Positions 45,341 through 57,033 of a DNA stretch of 64,000 bases are shown piece by piece; position 1 is the stretch's first letter; each line of letters starts with the position of its first letter. The stretch spans positions 6,473,199-6,537,198 of the forward strand of contig JAJEKV010000050.1 in NCBI GenBank assembly GCA_021234155.1, given 5' to 3'. A program made the translations under genes and the position numbers. The notes beneath the pieces were generated by a model, which worked only from the letters and a program-made list of their open reading frames with translations, did no database searches and was not told the origin of the DNA. This DNA is from Isoetes taiwanensis (lineage: Eukaryota; Streptophyta; Lycopodiopsida; Isoetales; Isoetaceae).

Positions 45341-45603
45341 GAGAATGAGAATGAGAATGATTTTTTATCGTCCACTGAGGCCAATCGGCCTATGGGACCC
45401 ACAAGGAGCGCAACAAACTTATTACTGTCCGGGTTAAAAAACCCCCGCCCCGAAGGGTTTTCGAGGGAAAAACCGTGGCAGTAATAAGAATGCTGTCAAA
45501 CTGTACAAGTATACATCAATGTATATATACATGTCAAGTGTGTGCCTGAGGACATAGCTGATCTCGCATGTCCATAACCTCCTGAAGGTATGATCCCAGC
45601 ACC
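45341..45603 (-). mobile_element. LINE 3' end with an ATTCTC tail
   Basis: The (GAGAAT)n tract at 45341-45360 is followed by tttatcgtccactgaggcc, aatcggcctatgggaccc and gaagggttttcgagggaaaa. This is the same terminus as the copies at 26.1 and 30.9 kb. It is truncated near 45603, where cgacgtcgtt-rich CACTA-like sequence resumes. Only 3' UTR and the last codons of ORF2 (LGSYLQEVMDMRDQLC) are present. Confidence 0.75.
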
Positions 45604-45858
45604 CGTACGGACCGTGTTCTGCCACGTCGACATGACGTCGTTGAACGACGACTAAAAAATCTGACGTGACCTTCGGCGGGCTTGGCCGACATGCCATGCC
45701 GGCACGCCAAAGTGTCCCGCCATCGTCGACATGACGCCGTTAAACGACGCTTAGAATATCGACATGGTACAGTTTTTTTTGCGTGGCGGCGCATCGCCCC
45801 GCGCCACGCTATTGTCAGCAGAGCGCCACGTAAGCAACGTCGTTTAACGACGTCACTC
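45604..45858. repeat. second block of acgacgtcgtt-type repeats
   Basis: The motifs gacatgacgtcgttgaacgacg, gacatgacgccgttaaacgacg and acgtcgtttaacgacgtc recur here in the style of 44.45-44.93 kb. It may be the other flank of the same CACTA-like element into which the LINE tail inserted. Confidence 0.45.
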
Positions 45859-45861
45859 ATA

Positions 45862-45957
<96 letters not shown>
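45859..45957. repeat. (TTA)n microsatellite
   Basis: About 32 perfect trinucleotide units. The poly-Tyr and poly-Asn frames here are by-products. Confidence 0.95.
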
Positions 45958-45958
<1 letters not shown>

Positions 45959-46014
45959 TTGGGGAAAAAAAAAAACGTGCGAAAAAAAAAAAAATTTAAT
46001 ACTGACGTCGCTTA

Positions 46015-48700
46015 TCGTTTGAAAAGCCAAAATTACTCTAGGGACCAACTTACACATTTAATTTTGCAAAAAAACGACACACTTACGCCCTACATTGCAG
46101 TATTCAACAGCCACCTCCTAGGACAATTGACTACGAGTGTGTTGGACATGAGATAGTTTGGCGTTTCTTCGAGAAGGGGTGGCCTTCTTGCCACGAAACT
46201 TGGTCCCTAGGGCAATGTCGACGTTCTGAGTCCATTGGCTGAGCCAAATCACGGTTCCGGAGAGGGGAAGTTGCCCGTCCGTCGCCAAGGCCTTCGGGAG
46301 AGGACTTTTGGGGCAAGCTGCTTCCGAGTGGTTTTTAGGGTCCGTGCTCTGGCGTCAACACCCCCCCTCTACGTCAAGACACGGCGCAAGGTCCTAGTCG
46401 AATCTGACAAGGATAGAGCCTCCGAAACGTAAACTCTATGAGTTGCCAGGTTCTAGCAGGGTTTGCGTTTTGGGTGCCGAGTTTTGGTCTTTTGCACTTG
46501 GAACGTGGCCGATCACATGTAGTTGAGAACGCGAAGCAAGGGGAACTGACGGAATGGAGTTTGGACCTGTACTCCTCCCGTTGTGGCAGTTAGAAGTCAA
46601 GGGCCGCTTTTGCAGTAGCAAGACATTCGTAAATTCGTAATTAATGCATAGTACGGACTTAAATTCTGATTTTTTGTCATCTAGCTTCCTAAGTCATCGC
46701 CAACATACAGGCCAACTTTCAAAAATTTTGAATAAGGTTTAGATCAAATAGTTTGCATTAGAACGGTCCGGGCAACTCCGTTGTTGGGCAAACTGAATGG
46801 GCACACTTGCCCAAGTCAAACAAGGCCAGGACCTTGCAAGGCCTCCTCATTAGAGGGGAGAGTCCAGAACCCGTGAGGCGAGCCCCAAAAAAGCTTCCCG
46901 AGGCAGCCTTTCTGGCGGGCTCGCCCGGGGCGACGCTAAAGACCACACTCCGGATCTCGGTTCCGTATCCGACCATTGAATCCTTTGTTCAAGGAACCTG
47001 GTTCGAGAAGGTCCAAAAAATCCAACATCCGTCCGGGAGAACATATCAAACCGCGAAGCCCCTGCGGCGACAATGTAGAAACCAAAGTGTTTTGTCGTTC
47101 GGACATTTGGGAGGCTCGAAATGGCAATTCGACTTCGCCACATCGTCCGGAATGCCAAAATTACCCTAGGGACCAAGTTACATGGTCGGGTTTTGCAAAA
47201 AAAAAGAAACACTTACGCCCTACATTGCAAGATTTCAAGCAGCCCACCTCCTAAGCCAATTGACTACGAAAGTGTGTTGCACATGAGATAGTTTGGCGCT
47301 TCTTCAAGAAGGGGTGGGCTTCGGCCCACAAAACTTGGTCCCTAAGGCAATGTCGACGCTCGAGTCCATTGGCGAGAGAGCAGATCACGCGGTTCGGAGA
47401 GGGAAGTTGCCCGTCCGCCGCCGTGGCCTTCGGGAGAGGACTTTTGGGGTAAGCTTCTTGGGGTGGTTTTAGGGTCCGTGCTCTGGGCCAGCACCCCCCC
47501 TCTACGTCAAGACACGCGGTAAAGGTCCTAGTCGAATCGACAAGGATAGAGCCTCAAACGTAAACCCTATGAGTTGCGTGTTCTAGCGGGGTTTGCATTT
47601 TGGGTGCCGAAGTTTTGGTCTTTTTGCACTTGGGATGTGGCCGATCACATGCAGTTGAGAACGCGAAGCAAGGGGAACTAACGGAATGGAGTTTGGACCT
47701 GTACTCCTCCCGTTGTGGCGGTTAGAAGTCAAAGGCACGCTTTTGCAAGTAGCAAGACATTCGTAAATTCGTAATTAATGCATAGTATGGACTTAAATTC
47801 TGATTTTTTGTCAGCTAGCTTCCTAAGTCATCGCCAACATACATGCCAACTTTCAAAAATTTTGGATAAGGTTTAGATCAAATAGTTTGCATTAGAACGG
47901 TCAGGGCAGACTGTTGTTGGGCACCGAGCCGCACACTTGCCCAAGTCAAACAAGGCGGGACCTTGCAAGGCCTCCTCATTAGAGGGGAGAGTCCGAACCC
48001 GTGAGGGCGAGCCCCCAAAAGCTTCCCCGAGGCAGACCTTTCTGGCAGCGCTCCGCCGGGGGGGCGTACGCTAAAGACCACACTCCCGGATCTCGGTTCC
48101 GTTATCCGACCATTGAATCCTTTGTTCAAGGAACCTGGTTCGAGAAGGTCCAAAAAAATCCAACATCCGCCGGGAGAACATATCAAACCGCGAAGGCGCC
48201 CCCGGCGGCGGCAGTGTAGAAACCAAAGTGTTTTGTCGTTCGGACATTGCGGAGGCTCCGAAATGGCAATTCGACTTCGCCACATCGTCCGGAATGCCAA
48301 AATTACCCTAGGGACCAAGTTACATGGTCAGTTTTGCAAAAGAAAGAAACACTTACGCCCTACATTGCGGTATTCAGCAGCCACCTCCTAGGCCAATTGA
48401 CTACGAGTGTGTTGCACATGAGATAGTTTGGCGCTTCTTCAAGAAGGGGTGGGCTTCTGGCCACAAAACTTGGTCCCTAGGGCAATGTCGACGTTCTGAG
48501 TCCATTGGCAGAGACAGATCACGGTTCCGGAGAGGGGAAGTTGCCCGTCCATCGCCAGGGCCTTCGGGAGAGGACTTTTGGTGTAAGCTGCTTCCGGGTG
48601 GTTTTTAGGGTCCGTGCTCTGGCATCAACACCCCCCCTCTACGTCAAGACACGGCGCAAGATCCTAGTCGAAACCAAAGTGTTTTGTCGTTCGAACTATT
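46015..48700. repeat. 1.13-kb tandem repeat, two full units and a partial third
   Basis: Marker ccaattgactacga occurs at about 46120, 47260 and 48392, a spacing of 1.13-1.14 kb. The third unit ends at about 48670, joined to an internal piece (gaaaccaaagtgttttgtcg). Every unit contains a Trp-rich stretch (HEIVWRFF.KGW then TWSLGQCRRSESIG), but the frames are not kept open through a unit. Unit 2 differs from units 1 and 3 at many CAG/CTG positions. Confidence 0.8.
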
Positions 48701-50502
48701 GGTGGAAACCTAACCTTTTTAAATCTAACAAAATAAAATTTTAAGATAAACTACATCTTTGCATGTTGGTAAGGTATTAGTTATCATAGCAGGCAAGGTA
48801 TTACTAGTTATCATCATCGTATTATATACCTCATAGCTCAACGGATGTACCACAAAACATTGAACATTCTCATGGTGGTATATTTCATAACTTTAATGGG
48901 TGTAACAAGTCAAATAAACCCCTATCCAGTTAAATAAACCCATGTATCAAGTGTACATGCATTCTATACTATTAAAAAAAAAAAAAAAAAAAAAAAAACT
49001 TTATACAATCTGTTTCTAGACTTCAACCTTAATATTTCTTACAGAAATACCAAGCTTGCAATTTGCAGCCCTAGAAAACTAACATGAATCATTTTCTAGG
49101 CCTAAGATAAAGTTACAATAACTGTACATATTCAACAATTTTACATACTTTTGACATTACAAAAGCTTTTCTCTTCGTTTCAAATAACACACATAATCCA
49201 GAGATAAATGTTATAATAGTACAAGCCATCTGTTTACATGAATATCTAAGGCTGTTTTTCCTTACAGCAGACTGTTCATAAGTAATAATTTCCATATGGA
49301 ACATGCTTACTTGACATCTTGTACGTTGAACCATAGCTTAAACAAAAACATCAAAGCATGGAGCAAGAAAACCTGGTTACCTGCAGTGAAACCAAAGGAC
49401 AGTTAGCCTAAGAAGGGTAAGAGCCTAAGTCACTAACAGGTAAGCTATAGGTCTTCTTGGGTTTATCCCCTTCACCATGCCACAATGTTTAATGGCATAA
49501 AATGCTCAGATTATACCACAGAACCGATAGGTCTTATATATCATCATTCTCATCAAGAAACAACAATTACTTAGGCCTTAATTTTTAAATTTCATCCAGG
49601 CTAGCATCCTCCAAACGAACTCTCTTACCGTAGAGTCATGTTGCTTTCCTTCTTTATTTGATTACAATTTTATTTCAATAAACTCGTGTTATGCATAGTG
49701 GTCAGAGTGGAAACAATAAGCCATATAACTCAAAAGCCTTATTACTGGTCAACATCCTATACCCAGCTGGTAGTTTGATTCAGATATTCTAAAAGAACAT
49801 GTCAAATAGCAGTAAGTTAGTCTAGCTAACATTTGTACATTTTATTGCCATCATTCTCAATAATAGTGTCATTTTATCAGTCATATTATACTGCCCTGCA
49901 TCAGTAATTTAATTATTTCCTTACTGTTGTACCAGTCTACTCCAGTCCGACAATAGAGCCTATATTAATTTCAGATCTATCTCTTTTAGATCTTCCCTAA
50001 CTAGATCTATCTTTTCGTATTTCATAGTTTCAGTAGTATGCATATCACCCTTAAGTTGGATCTAGATATAATTCTGCATCTATATCCGATTTCCAATGCC
50101 AAGGTTTAATAACTATATTTCTAACCAACATTTATATATTTTATAGCTCATCAACTTAATAGCAGAGCCTTCAAAATCCCATGCCATTTGCAACAATAGC
50201 TTAATCATTCTTTTACACTTGTAATAGTTTGTTATACTCCAGCTTTTTGAAAGAAGCCATGTACAGCTCTATTTAATTCAGATCTGCCCTCTTCTTATAC
50301 TTATCCATTAGTGTATCCTGCCAATTTCTGAAATATTCACATCTAACATGCATCCTGGGTTTTATTTGCCTGCCATTATACTGCATATTCTAGATTCATA
50401 TCCAATGCCTAGCACTATAAAACATATTCCAATAAAATCAAAGAATAATTTCAGCTTAAATCAAGCATGCAATAAGCAAATATTTAGAATGTAAACCAGA
50501 AC

Positions 50503-50934
50503 CTGGATGATTTTCGAGTTTTGGAGAACTCCCAAATGAAGATCAGCATCAGTTGCTTTTTCCTTGATCTCTGCTTCCATTTGATCTGGCTCCAGCCCTT
50601 TGTCTTTAGAAATTTGCTTTACCAAACCATCATTGATGCCTTTGTCAGCATTATCCTTGGTAGCATTGGTGCCTGCCTCCTTTCCAGCATTGCTCAGGCT
50701 TCTGTTATTTTCCCCTGCAGGTCCTTTAGCAACTTTCCTAAAATCGAAGAGCTTCTTGCTCTTGGGTCCAGCAACTTTCTCAAATTCTAGTCTCTTCCTG
50801 GTGGCCATGTTGAGGTCACCCTTCTTCCTACCCATCAACAAAAGGCTACACCAAATCCGACATCTCTCAATGAAGCAGATGCTACAGCGGCCCAAGTGTT
50901 CCACGAAATTTGCAAACCACATATTTAAGGGCAT
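50503..50934 (-). CDS. exon 1 of the diverged Penelope-like copy
   Basis: 144 codons start at MGRKKGDLNMATRKRLEFEK and continue with KKLFDFRKVAKGPAGENN, then a Lys/Asn/Asp-rich tail ending KATDADLHLGVLQNSKIIQ at a CAG/GTTCTGG donor (50503). The younger copies start MGRKKGDLNMSTRRKLELE and also end at a phase-0 CAG/GT. Past the donor the frame stops after 13 codons. The start is basic and may bind nucleic acid or be a nuclear signal (inference). No second exon is present in this copy, so it cannot make the full protein. The 20-residue start is far better conserved than the tail. Confidence 0.55.
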
Positions 50935-51273
50935 CTAGAACGTGTACTTAATCAAAGTATACCTTATCTAGTTGTGTCCTTAGACCTCCAGCTTTATGCC
51001 AGACTCTATTCACGCACACAGCAGTTCTTATCAGGAATTTGTTAACTGTCCCAGCCGGAACTTTTTTGCACGATCATCTGTGGCCGTTCTTTTAGCTCGA
51101 TAGATGCCAGCCATTCCGTTCTCAAAAGGCAACCCTAAATTTCCAAACCTAATAGTGCAAAAAATATTACAAAGGTCAGAGTCATGGTATTAACGTATTC
51201 AATGTCCTTATGTTTCCCATTCACAACCATGTTACCATTGCACAAGTGTGGAGTTGTTACCATATCAACAATT

Positions 51274-52607
51274 TTTTTTTTTTTTTTTTTTTTTTGAAGG
51301 TAAGAAGATATTTTATTCATTAGATGGAAGTATTACAACATGTAGATCCCTCTTGGATCAAATAGAAAATTAAGCACAAAAGATCCCACACGGATCGAAT
51401 ATCATATCTGAACCTTTGATACTCGAGGCCTCTCTCAAGATTGAACAATCTAACTAGTACTACGGGGAAATCACAATCTTCCCGGATAGAAAGAATACTA
51501 GAGGAGACAAGTACCACCTTTCCAAAAGCATTCAAATAAACCCTGAATGCATATTAAACAAGAATAGAGGTAAATAGAAAAAAAACTAAAGATTGAACAG
51601 ACCACAATGTTCAAAGAAGCCGCCACCGCTTCCATAATCTAATCAACAATCCAGATTAAACAACCGGTAATTCGAAAACTAAAGTCCGAGACCGATTGTC
51701 GGGATCTGCGGCAACACAAAGCACAAAGCCGCCAAACTTCTCCCCAAAAGTCCGGTTCAAGATGTAAAAGCGTCGTCTTGCCCAGATAATCCCTAGCTCG
51801 GCAATCTGAATTGGTCTCATATATTGCTGCCAAATCTGTAAAAAATGATAAGATCTCCTGCTGCTTTCCAAGAATCAACCTCTATTCCTTTCTGCTAGCA
51901 AGAAAGAGCAGGAGGAGAGGGAAAATAGATTTACTTCTTTCCAAAAGAATGAGTTTTGTTGTCCTCTGATGAAAAGATTTAAGGAAACATCTTTACCTAA
52001 TCTTGCAGATCTGTTCTTCACCTTATGGGTCGGCATCCAAATGGATCTACCCTTTCGGCAAGTCTTTATAAGACTTTGAAGCTGTAAGGAGCGCAAGATG
52101 TCGATTGTGTTTGAGTCTGTCTGCCCCTTTTCTTGCAGGTCGGATAAAAATGCCCAGCAGCAAGAAACTAACTCCTAGTGCAGATCGTGATATAGCATCC
52201 TGGAACCCATTTCTTGCAGGTCGGAAGCAGCAAGAAAGAAGAGTTGCATCCACAAACACCGAACCAATCATGCTCAGAATTTGCTTGTTGTTTCTGTCCG
52301 GTGGCACAAAAGAAAGATCCCTGTACCAAAGCGAAAAATAGGCAAATCCTACCTTACAAAGAACACTTCCTCGTTAGAGGATACCTGCTGCAAGAAAGCC
52401 ACCGTGAAGATGCACCGAATCCCTCCAACAGATTTTTTCTTTCCAATTCTCCTGGAGAGCCAATCCGTCTGCCCTGCTAGCCACAAAAATCACAAAGTTT
52501 TCTTCAAGAACCACCGCTGTGATGGTCGGGCAGAAGGGAGGGCGGCTGCTCCCTAGCCGGCCAAGAACAGCGCCCTGGGCGCCAACGGCATTCTTTCCTT
52601 ATTTTTT
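51274..52607 (-). mobile_element. retroposon insertion with 13-bp target duplication
   Basis: catatcaacaatt at 51261-51273 and 52608-52620 flanks a 1.33-kb insert whose minus-strand 3' end is poly(A) (plus-strand poly(T) from 51274), then a gaaggtaagaagatatttta start much like that of the L1 tail at 17.5 kb. It has only short broken frames (51639-51878, 52047-52307) without a recognised domain. It is probably an L1-mobilised non-autonomous element or a worn L1 tail. Inside, ttcttgcaggtcgg...agcagcaagaaa is repeated at 52129 and 52211. Confidence 0.75.
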
Positions 52608-52656
52608 CATATCAACAATTGTACTACTTCATCATTGGTTCATTGTCAAGAACTTA

Positions 52657-55044
52657 TAATAAAAAAAAAAAAACTCCAAAATCTGTCACCAGACTTCCAT
52701 CCTTGATAATTCCTACTGGAAATACCAAGTCTGCCCTTAGCAGCCTTAGGAATACTACAGGTCATTATTTCTAAGCCAGGAAAAGGTTATATCTAGAACT
52801 TAATCATGAAAACTGAGAAATTAAATTTGTTGTAGTAATACATTTTATTCCTTATCCATAAGACATCACATATCTTATTGTATCCAAGTCAAAAAATCCT
52901 TCAAATCATAGACATAAAATCTAAGCCATAAATGTACTTTCAGGCCAGCATAACAGATTATGTGCTGGTGATAATATTTACATGAATATCACTTTAAACA
53001 GTATTATCCTCATATTGGACCAATCTTACTTGAAGTTCTTGCAGAAGACGTCATAAGCTAAGAAACATCAAAGCATGGAGCAAGAAACCTGGTTACCTGC
53101 AGTTAAACAACCAAATATTAGCCAGTGAGGGTAATAAAGGAAGAACTAGCAGGTAAGCAGTAGGTCTCTTGGGTATTCCATTTCACCATGTCTTTAATGG
53201 TAAGTTTTTGCATGCAAAACCTGGAGGACAACTCATGAAAGTACAATATGTCACAGATCTATTCAAAACTTGGTCTGATCTGCTTAACTAGTTCTGTAAA
53301 ATAGCCACACAGACTCCCTTACCTTGGAGTTACTTAGGGACAAGCACTTGCACCCATAATAAGTAATAATATGTAACCATTTATCCTAGTATTTGGAAGT
53401 TTAATTTATGCTTCCATCTTTATTGGTCTGATCAAAGGATCCAACAATCTATATACGCAATTATATGGTGCATGGACTTCATACCAATCTCAACCAGGTA
53501 TCAGATCTGAACACATACTCCAGAACCATTACAATATCACAAACACATTGACAACAAGTCTCTAATACTACAAAACTGCTCTCAACCTATTAAGAGCAAT
53601 ATAGGCCATTCTATGTAGCACAAGTTATTTTCTGCTGATGTGTACTTACTTAAGCATTTCGACCCCATATTATTAGGACCATGATTGTAACAGTAACCTC
53701 AGTAAATAAGTGGTAATAAACACATAGCTTATGCCTTCATACACCTATTCTTACAAACAAACTTAGCATGCAAGCTAATCATAGATCCAAAAATATCTGA
53801 TCCTTCTCACACATGATCAATCTTCACTTATTAATTTCAGAAGAATCTGCTAAATATAACTTCAGAATTCTACAACATAGCATGGATAGCATTCACCTGA
53901 GTAGAGTTCGCTCCAGGGGGAAATCCCATTTGTTGAATTGCAGCAGTCTTGCATCCAGATGTGTCTTTATTGCTGGTGATCTTGTTGGCAGGCATTTGCT
54001 CCTTTCCTTTATTCCTGGGGACCTGCTCCACTGCCTCAGCATTCTTGATGTTCCCATCACAATCAGCAGCAGCAGTGCATTTATTCACCAGGGGGATATC
54101 TACAGCAGTCTTTGAATTCGAAGCATTTGCTGCCTTGCGAAATTCCCAGATCTTTTTTCTCTTTGGGGCAAGAGTAGCTTCCAGCTCTAGCTTTCTTCTA
54201 GTAGACATGTTAAGATCACCCTTCTTTACGCCCCATTTCGTAAGTATCGGGGCTTCATAATGTGGAGGACGTAAACGACATCAAACTCAAGCTGTAGTGC
54301 CTCTATTTATCCTAGATCATGGTCCTTAGCAAAGCCTGTGTACACTGGACGTGTCCTTAACTTTGCCCTGTATTTATCTGTAATAACAGAAATTGCACGA
54401 GCTTCTATCATTATCTGGAAGGTGCTGATGCCAGGCATTCCTCTATCTCAATTCTTCACGCTGTTAGCTGTATCCGGAGCCCTAAAGCATTTTTTTGGAA
54501 CCCTAACAAATATTTGCTTTCGTCATTTAAAATATGCCATGTCATTTATTTACAAATGTTCCAAAGTTTTATGCTAACTAGATCATCTTATTGCCATACC
54601 CCTAGGGTCATATGCCAAGCAACTTGTCTTCTACTCTGCATAGCAACTTAAACCATTAATAAAAAATCCTACCTCCGACCTTTGTTCGGGGGGCTATTGC
54701 ATATTTAGCCATAGTCTGGAGCCAAAACTGCAATATACATAGCAAGGGGTGCAGGGCCTTGCTATGCCAAGGCCCTACCCTCCCAATGCTTATTATTTCT
54801 ACTATCAGCACCTAAAACATTTTCTTCAGAGACATGATCATATCCCCTTTGTTATACAAAAGTCCTGGGAACTGTTCATTCTGTATAAATCTCAATACAG
54901 TGGTAGTAGTTTCCTTTTTTCCAAAGCCATTTGTGACGAAGGTCTCTACCAAACAAGCTATATCCCTGGCAGCTTCTGCTTGGTCTGAATGCGCATACAT
55001 ATACGGCAATATTTGTGATATGATAACCTTCAATGCATGCCAAT
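52657..55044 (-). repeat. downstream pseudo-LTR of the Penelope-like element
   Basis: Direct repeat of 58655-61037, about 2.38 kb, roughly 1% different by eye. Read on the minus strand it holds the last 78 codons of the RT, the 3' flank, exon 1 and most of the following intron. Because it includes coding sequence from the end of the RT, it is not a conventional LTR. It fits the pseudo-LTRs produced by partial tandem units in Penelope-like elements. Confidence 0.8.
53897..54235 (-). pseudogene. exon 1 in the downstream unit, start codon region broken
   Basis: Same exon as 59889-60227. The frame from MSTRRKLELEATLAPKRKKI to GFPPGANSTQ stays open to the CAG/GTGAAT donor. The first nine codons are disrupted by a cluster of changes (plus 54229-54273) that hits CTG and CAG sites. 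Nothing downstream of the donor matches exon 2, so this unit cannot make the full protein. Confidence 0.6.
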
Positions 55045-56877
55045 ATGGCCTGCAGCTGTCTGCTTTAATGAACCTCAGTACTTGAAATGGGAGATGATTT
55101 CTTTTATCATATCTAACGATTGAAAACAGTCCTCTGTCTCTGTGCAAAATCTGTATAGTGATGCTAAGGAAATTACATTTGTATCCATACCTTAATAGAC
55201 CTTCAGATTTGTATTCGGTTTCATCCTTCATACCTAAATGGTGCATATTGTATATTGTTGTTTCTGATTCCTGCTTGAAAAACTCGTCAATGACATTAGC
55301 ATTTAAAACCATAAGGTCATCCATATATCTAGCAGCATTTTCAAATCTTTTTATATCTTTGAATCTTCCATCATGGGCCAGTTTAAGCATGAATCTAAGT
55401 TCGTACCATGCAAGGTAGAGATTACACCAAGCAGGACTACAAGAGAATCCCATAGGTATGCCTTTTTTCTGTCGCCATGTATCCTGTCCCAATTTTAAAT
55501 AACAGTTCGCTAGCAGCCAAGCATTAGCATCCTTGAGTTTATTTTTATCAACTTCTCTCCAGCAAGTACTGTCCATGTCTTTTTTTATTAGTCTCACCCA
55601 TTTTACTTCAAAGGTATCTGCTTTTTCTTTTATGAGCATATGTAGCATCTTCTGGTCTTTTCTCATATATTCCCATGTGACTTCGATAATGTCGTTCATA
55701 ATCTCAATGATACCATCATCACCAAATAACGGTATATTTTCGTAGCACTTCATAATATCAGCTGCAAATACACTGTTTATTTTAAGTGGCAGATTCAATA
55801 CCACATCGTATGCTGAGTTGACCATCCATGAAGCATTGATCCTTGTCCTGTTAAATAACCTGTAAGGTGCTGTTTGCCATAAGCAAATATTTGGCCATAA
55901 TTCAATAATGTTGTTAAGGATGGTAGTAATCCATTGTGCAATGTGTACATAGATTGAATCATAGGCATTTGTTAGCCACCTGTAATCAGCTTTGTGAGCC
56001 TTGTAACTAGCCATCAGGTATGGTAGTTTTTCTACATCATTCTGTTCTTTTCCCAACAGCTCATAGATGGTAATATTACATATGCATTTGACCTGTTCTG
56101 GGTTATATTCAGTTTTCTCAAAGTCTGGTCCTTCAATCCTTTTCCTTGTCATTTCTAGGATATGCTTTTTGCATATAAACCCAGGGTTGTTGTTGGCCTT
56201 GTCCAATCCAGATATGAAGAAATTCTGTACTAGCCAATCCAAGTTCTTTTTTACCTGTTGATCATCCCATAAAAACCTTTTATTAGGCAGTTTTTTCTTC
56301 ACCAAGATTATTTCCTCATGAGCATACTGCAATAACATTGTGTTAATATTTGCTGTATCTGTGTCCGATAGGTCCATGGTGTCAAATTTATGGACCTCCC
56401 AAAACTGTTGACAGAGTTTGAGAAAATCTTCTCTAAAACTTTGTATGCTAAGACTGCAATCAGGTATATGGTTCAACCCTTGGCAAATGCCTTCCTCAAT
56501 TTAGTACAATGGATAATCATTAAATCCGTTGTTCTAACATGCCCAATGCCTGGGTCTATAAATTTATGCATGTTTGGATTAGCACATGGACATTTAATGT
56601 CCAAACCTTCAGCAAATAACAAATTTGGTCTGTAAATTTTGTCTTTAATCTGCTCTATATATCTCCAGGCAAATGTGGTATTATCCATGAGCTGTTTGCC
56701 TTTTTCCCGTAAAGCCTCTTCCAACACCAGGCTAAATATTTTCCTGATATCAATTTCATCTAAAGCTTTTGACAAAAAGGTAAGATGTACTATTTTTTTG
56801 TCATTTGTTTCCTTGCATTTTTTAAGATGTCTCTTACCATACGCATCCTTAGTAATTGTTCTAGTCTGTACCTGCAA
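54812..56877 (-). CDS. Penelope-like reverse transcriptase, one base short of open
   Basis: Two overlapping minus-strand frames (56473-56877 and 54812-56476) make one protein of about 688 residues if one missing base near 56477 (after KAFAKG) is allowed for. N-terminal landmarks are IKCPCANPNMHKFIDPG and GHVRTTDLMIIHCTKLRKAF. RT motif A is FAADIMKCYENIPL, motif B is KKGIPMGFSCSPAWCNLYL, and motif C is ARYMDDLMVLN with the catalytic Asp pair. A thumb-like part follows (CNFLSITIQI, then VRYDKRNHLPF). It ends shortly after, without a GIY-YIG nuclease. The motif order and spacing fit the Penelope/TERT-like branch better than LTR, DIRS or LINE RTs. Its 3' end lies in the 2.4-kb repeat. Confidence 0.7.
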
Positions 56878-57033
56878 TATGTATTGTTAGAAAGCCAATT
56901 ATACCAGTTCCTAATTAAACACTTAAATATTGAGGCATCTTTCAAAAAACTTTTTTCTTTTTTTTCCATTTATAATAGAGGCAGCAAATGTTGTTATATT
57001 CCGTGACAAATGTCATTTACTACTTAGAAGTAG

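Larger units (their letters stand above)
48999..52656 (-). mobile_element. old diverged copy of the Penelope-like 5' region
   Basis: After a poly(A) run at 48975-48998 the sequence aligns, in diverged form, with 52681 onward: caatctg...cttcaacctt, aaataccaag, cagcccta-gaa, catcaaagcatggagcaagaaa-cctggttacctgcag. It continues through the exon-1 ORF and its upstream flank (gcacgatcatct...gatgccagccattcc) to 51273. It resumes at 52621 after a retroposon. No RT sequence is present in this copy. It shows an older unit of the same family at the downstream end of the array. Confidence 0.7.

Noticed and set aside
45682-46057. Poly-Tyr and poly-Asn open frames
   Set aside because: They are translations of the (TTA)n microsatellite.
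50461-50934. A stand-alone 157-residue host gene
   Set aside because: It shares its start motif and phase-0 donor with exon 1 of the neighbouring retroelement, and its UTR landmarks align with that element.
54740-54780. Rho-independent-type terminator (gccttgctatgccaaggc hairpin)
   Set aside because: The hairpin is real, but the genome is eukaryotic, and the hairpin sits in the 3' flank of a retroelement without a U-tract context that would make this meaningful.
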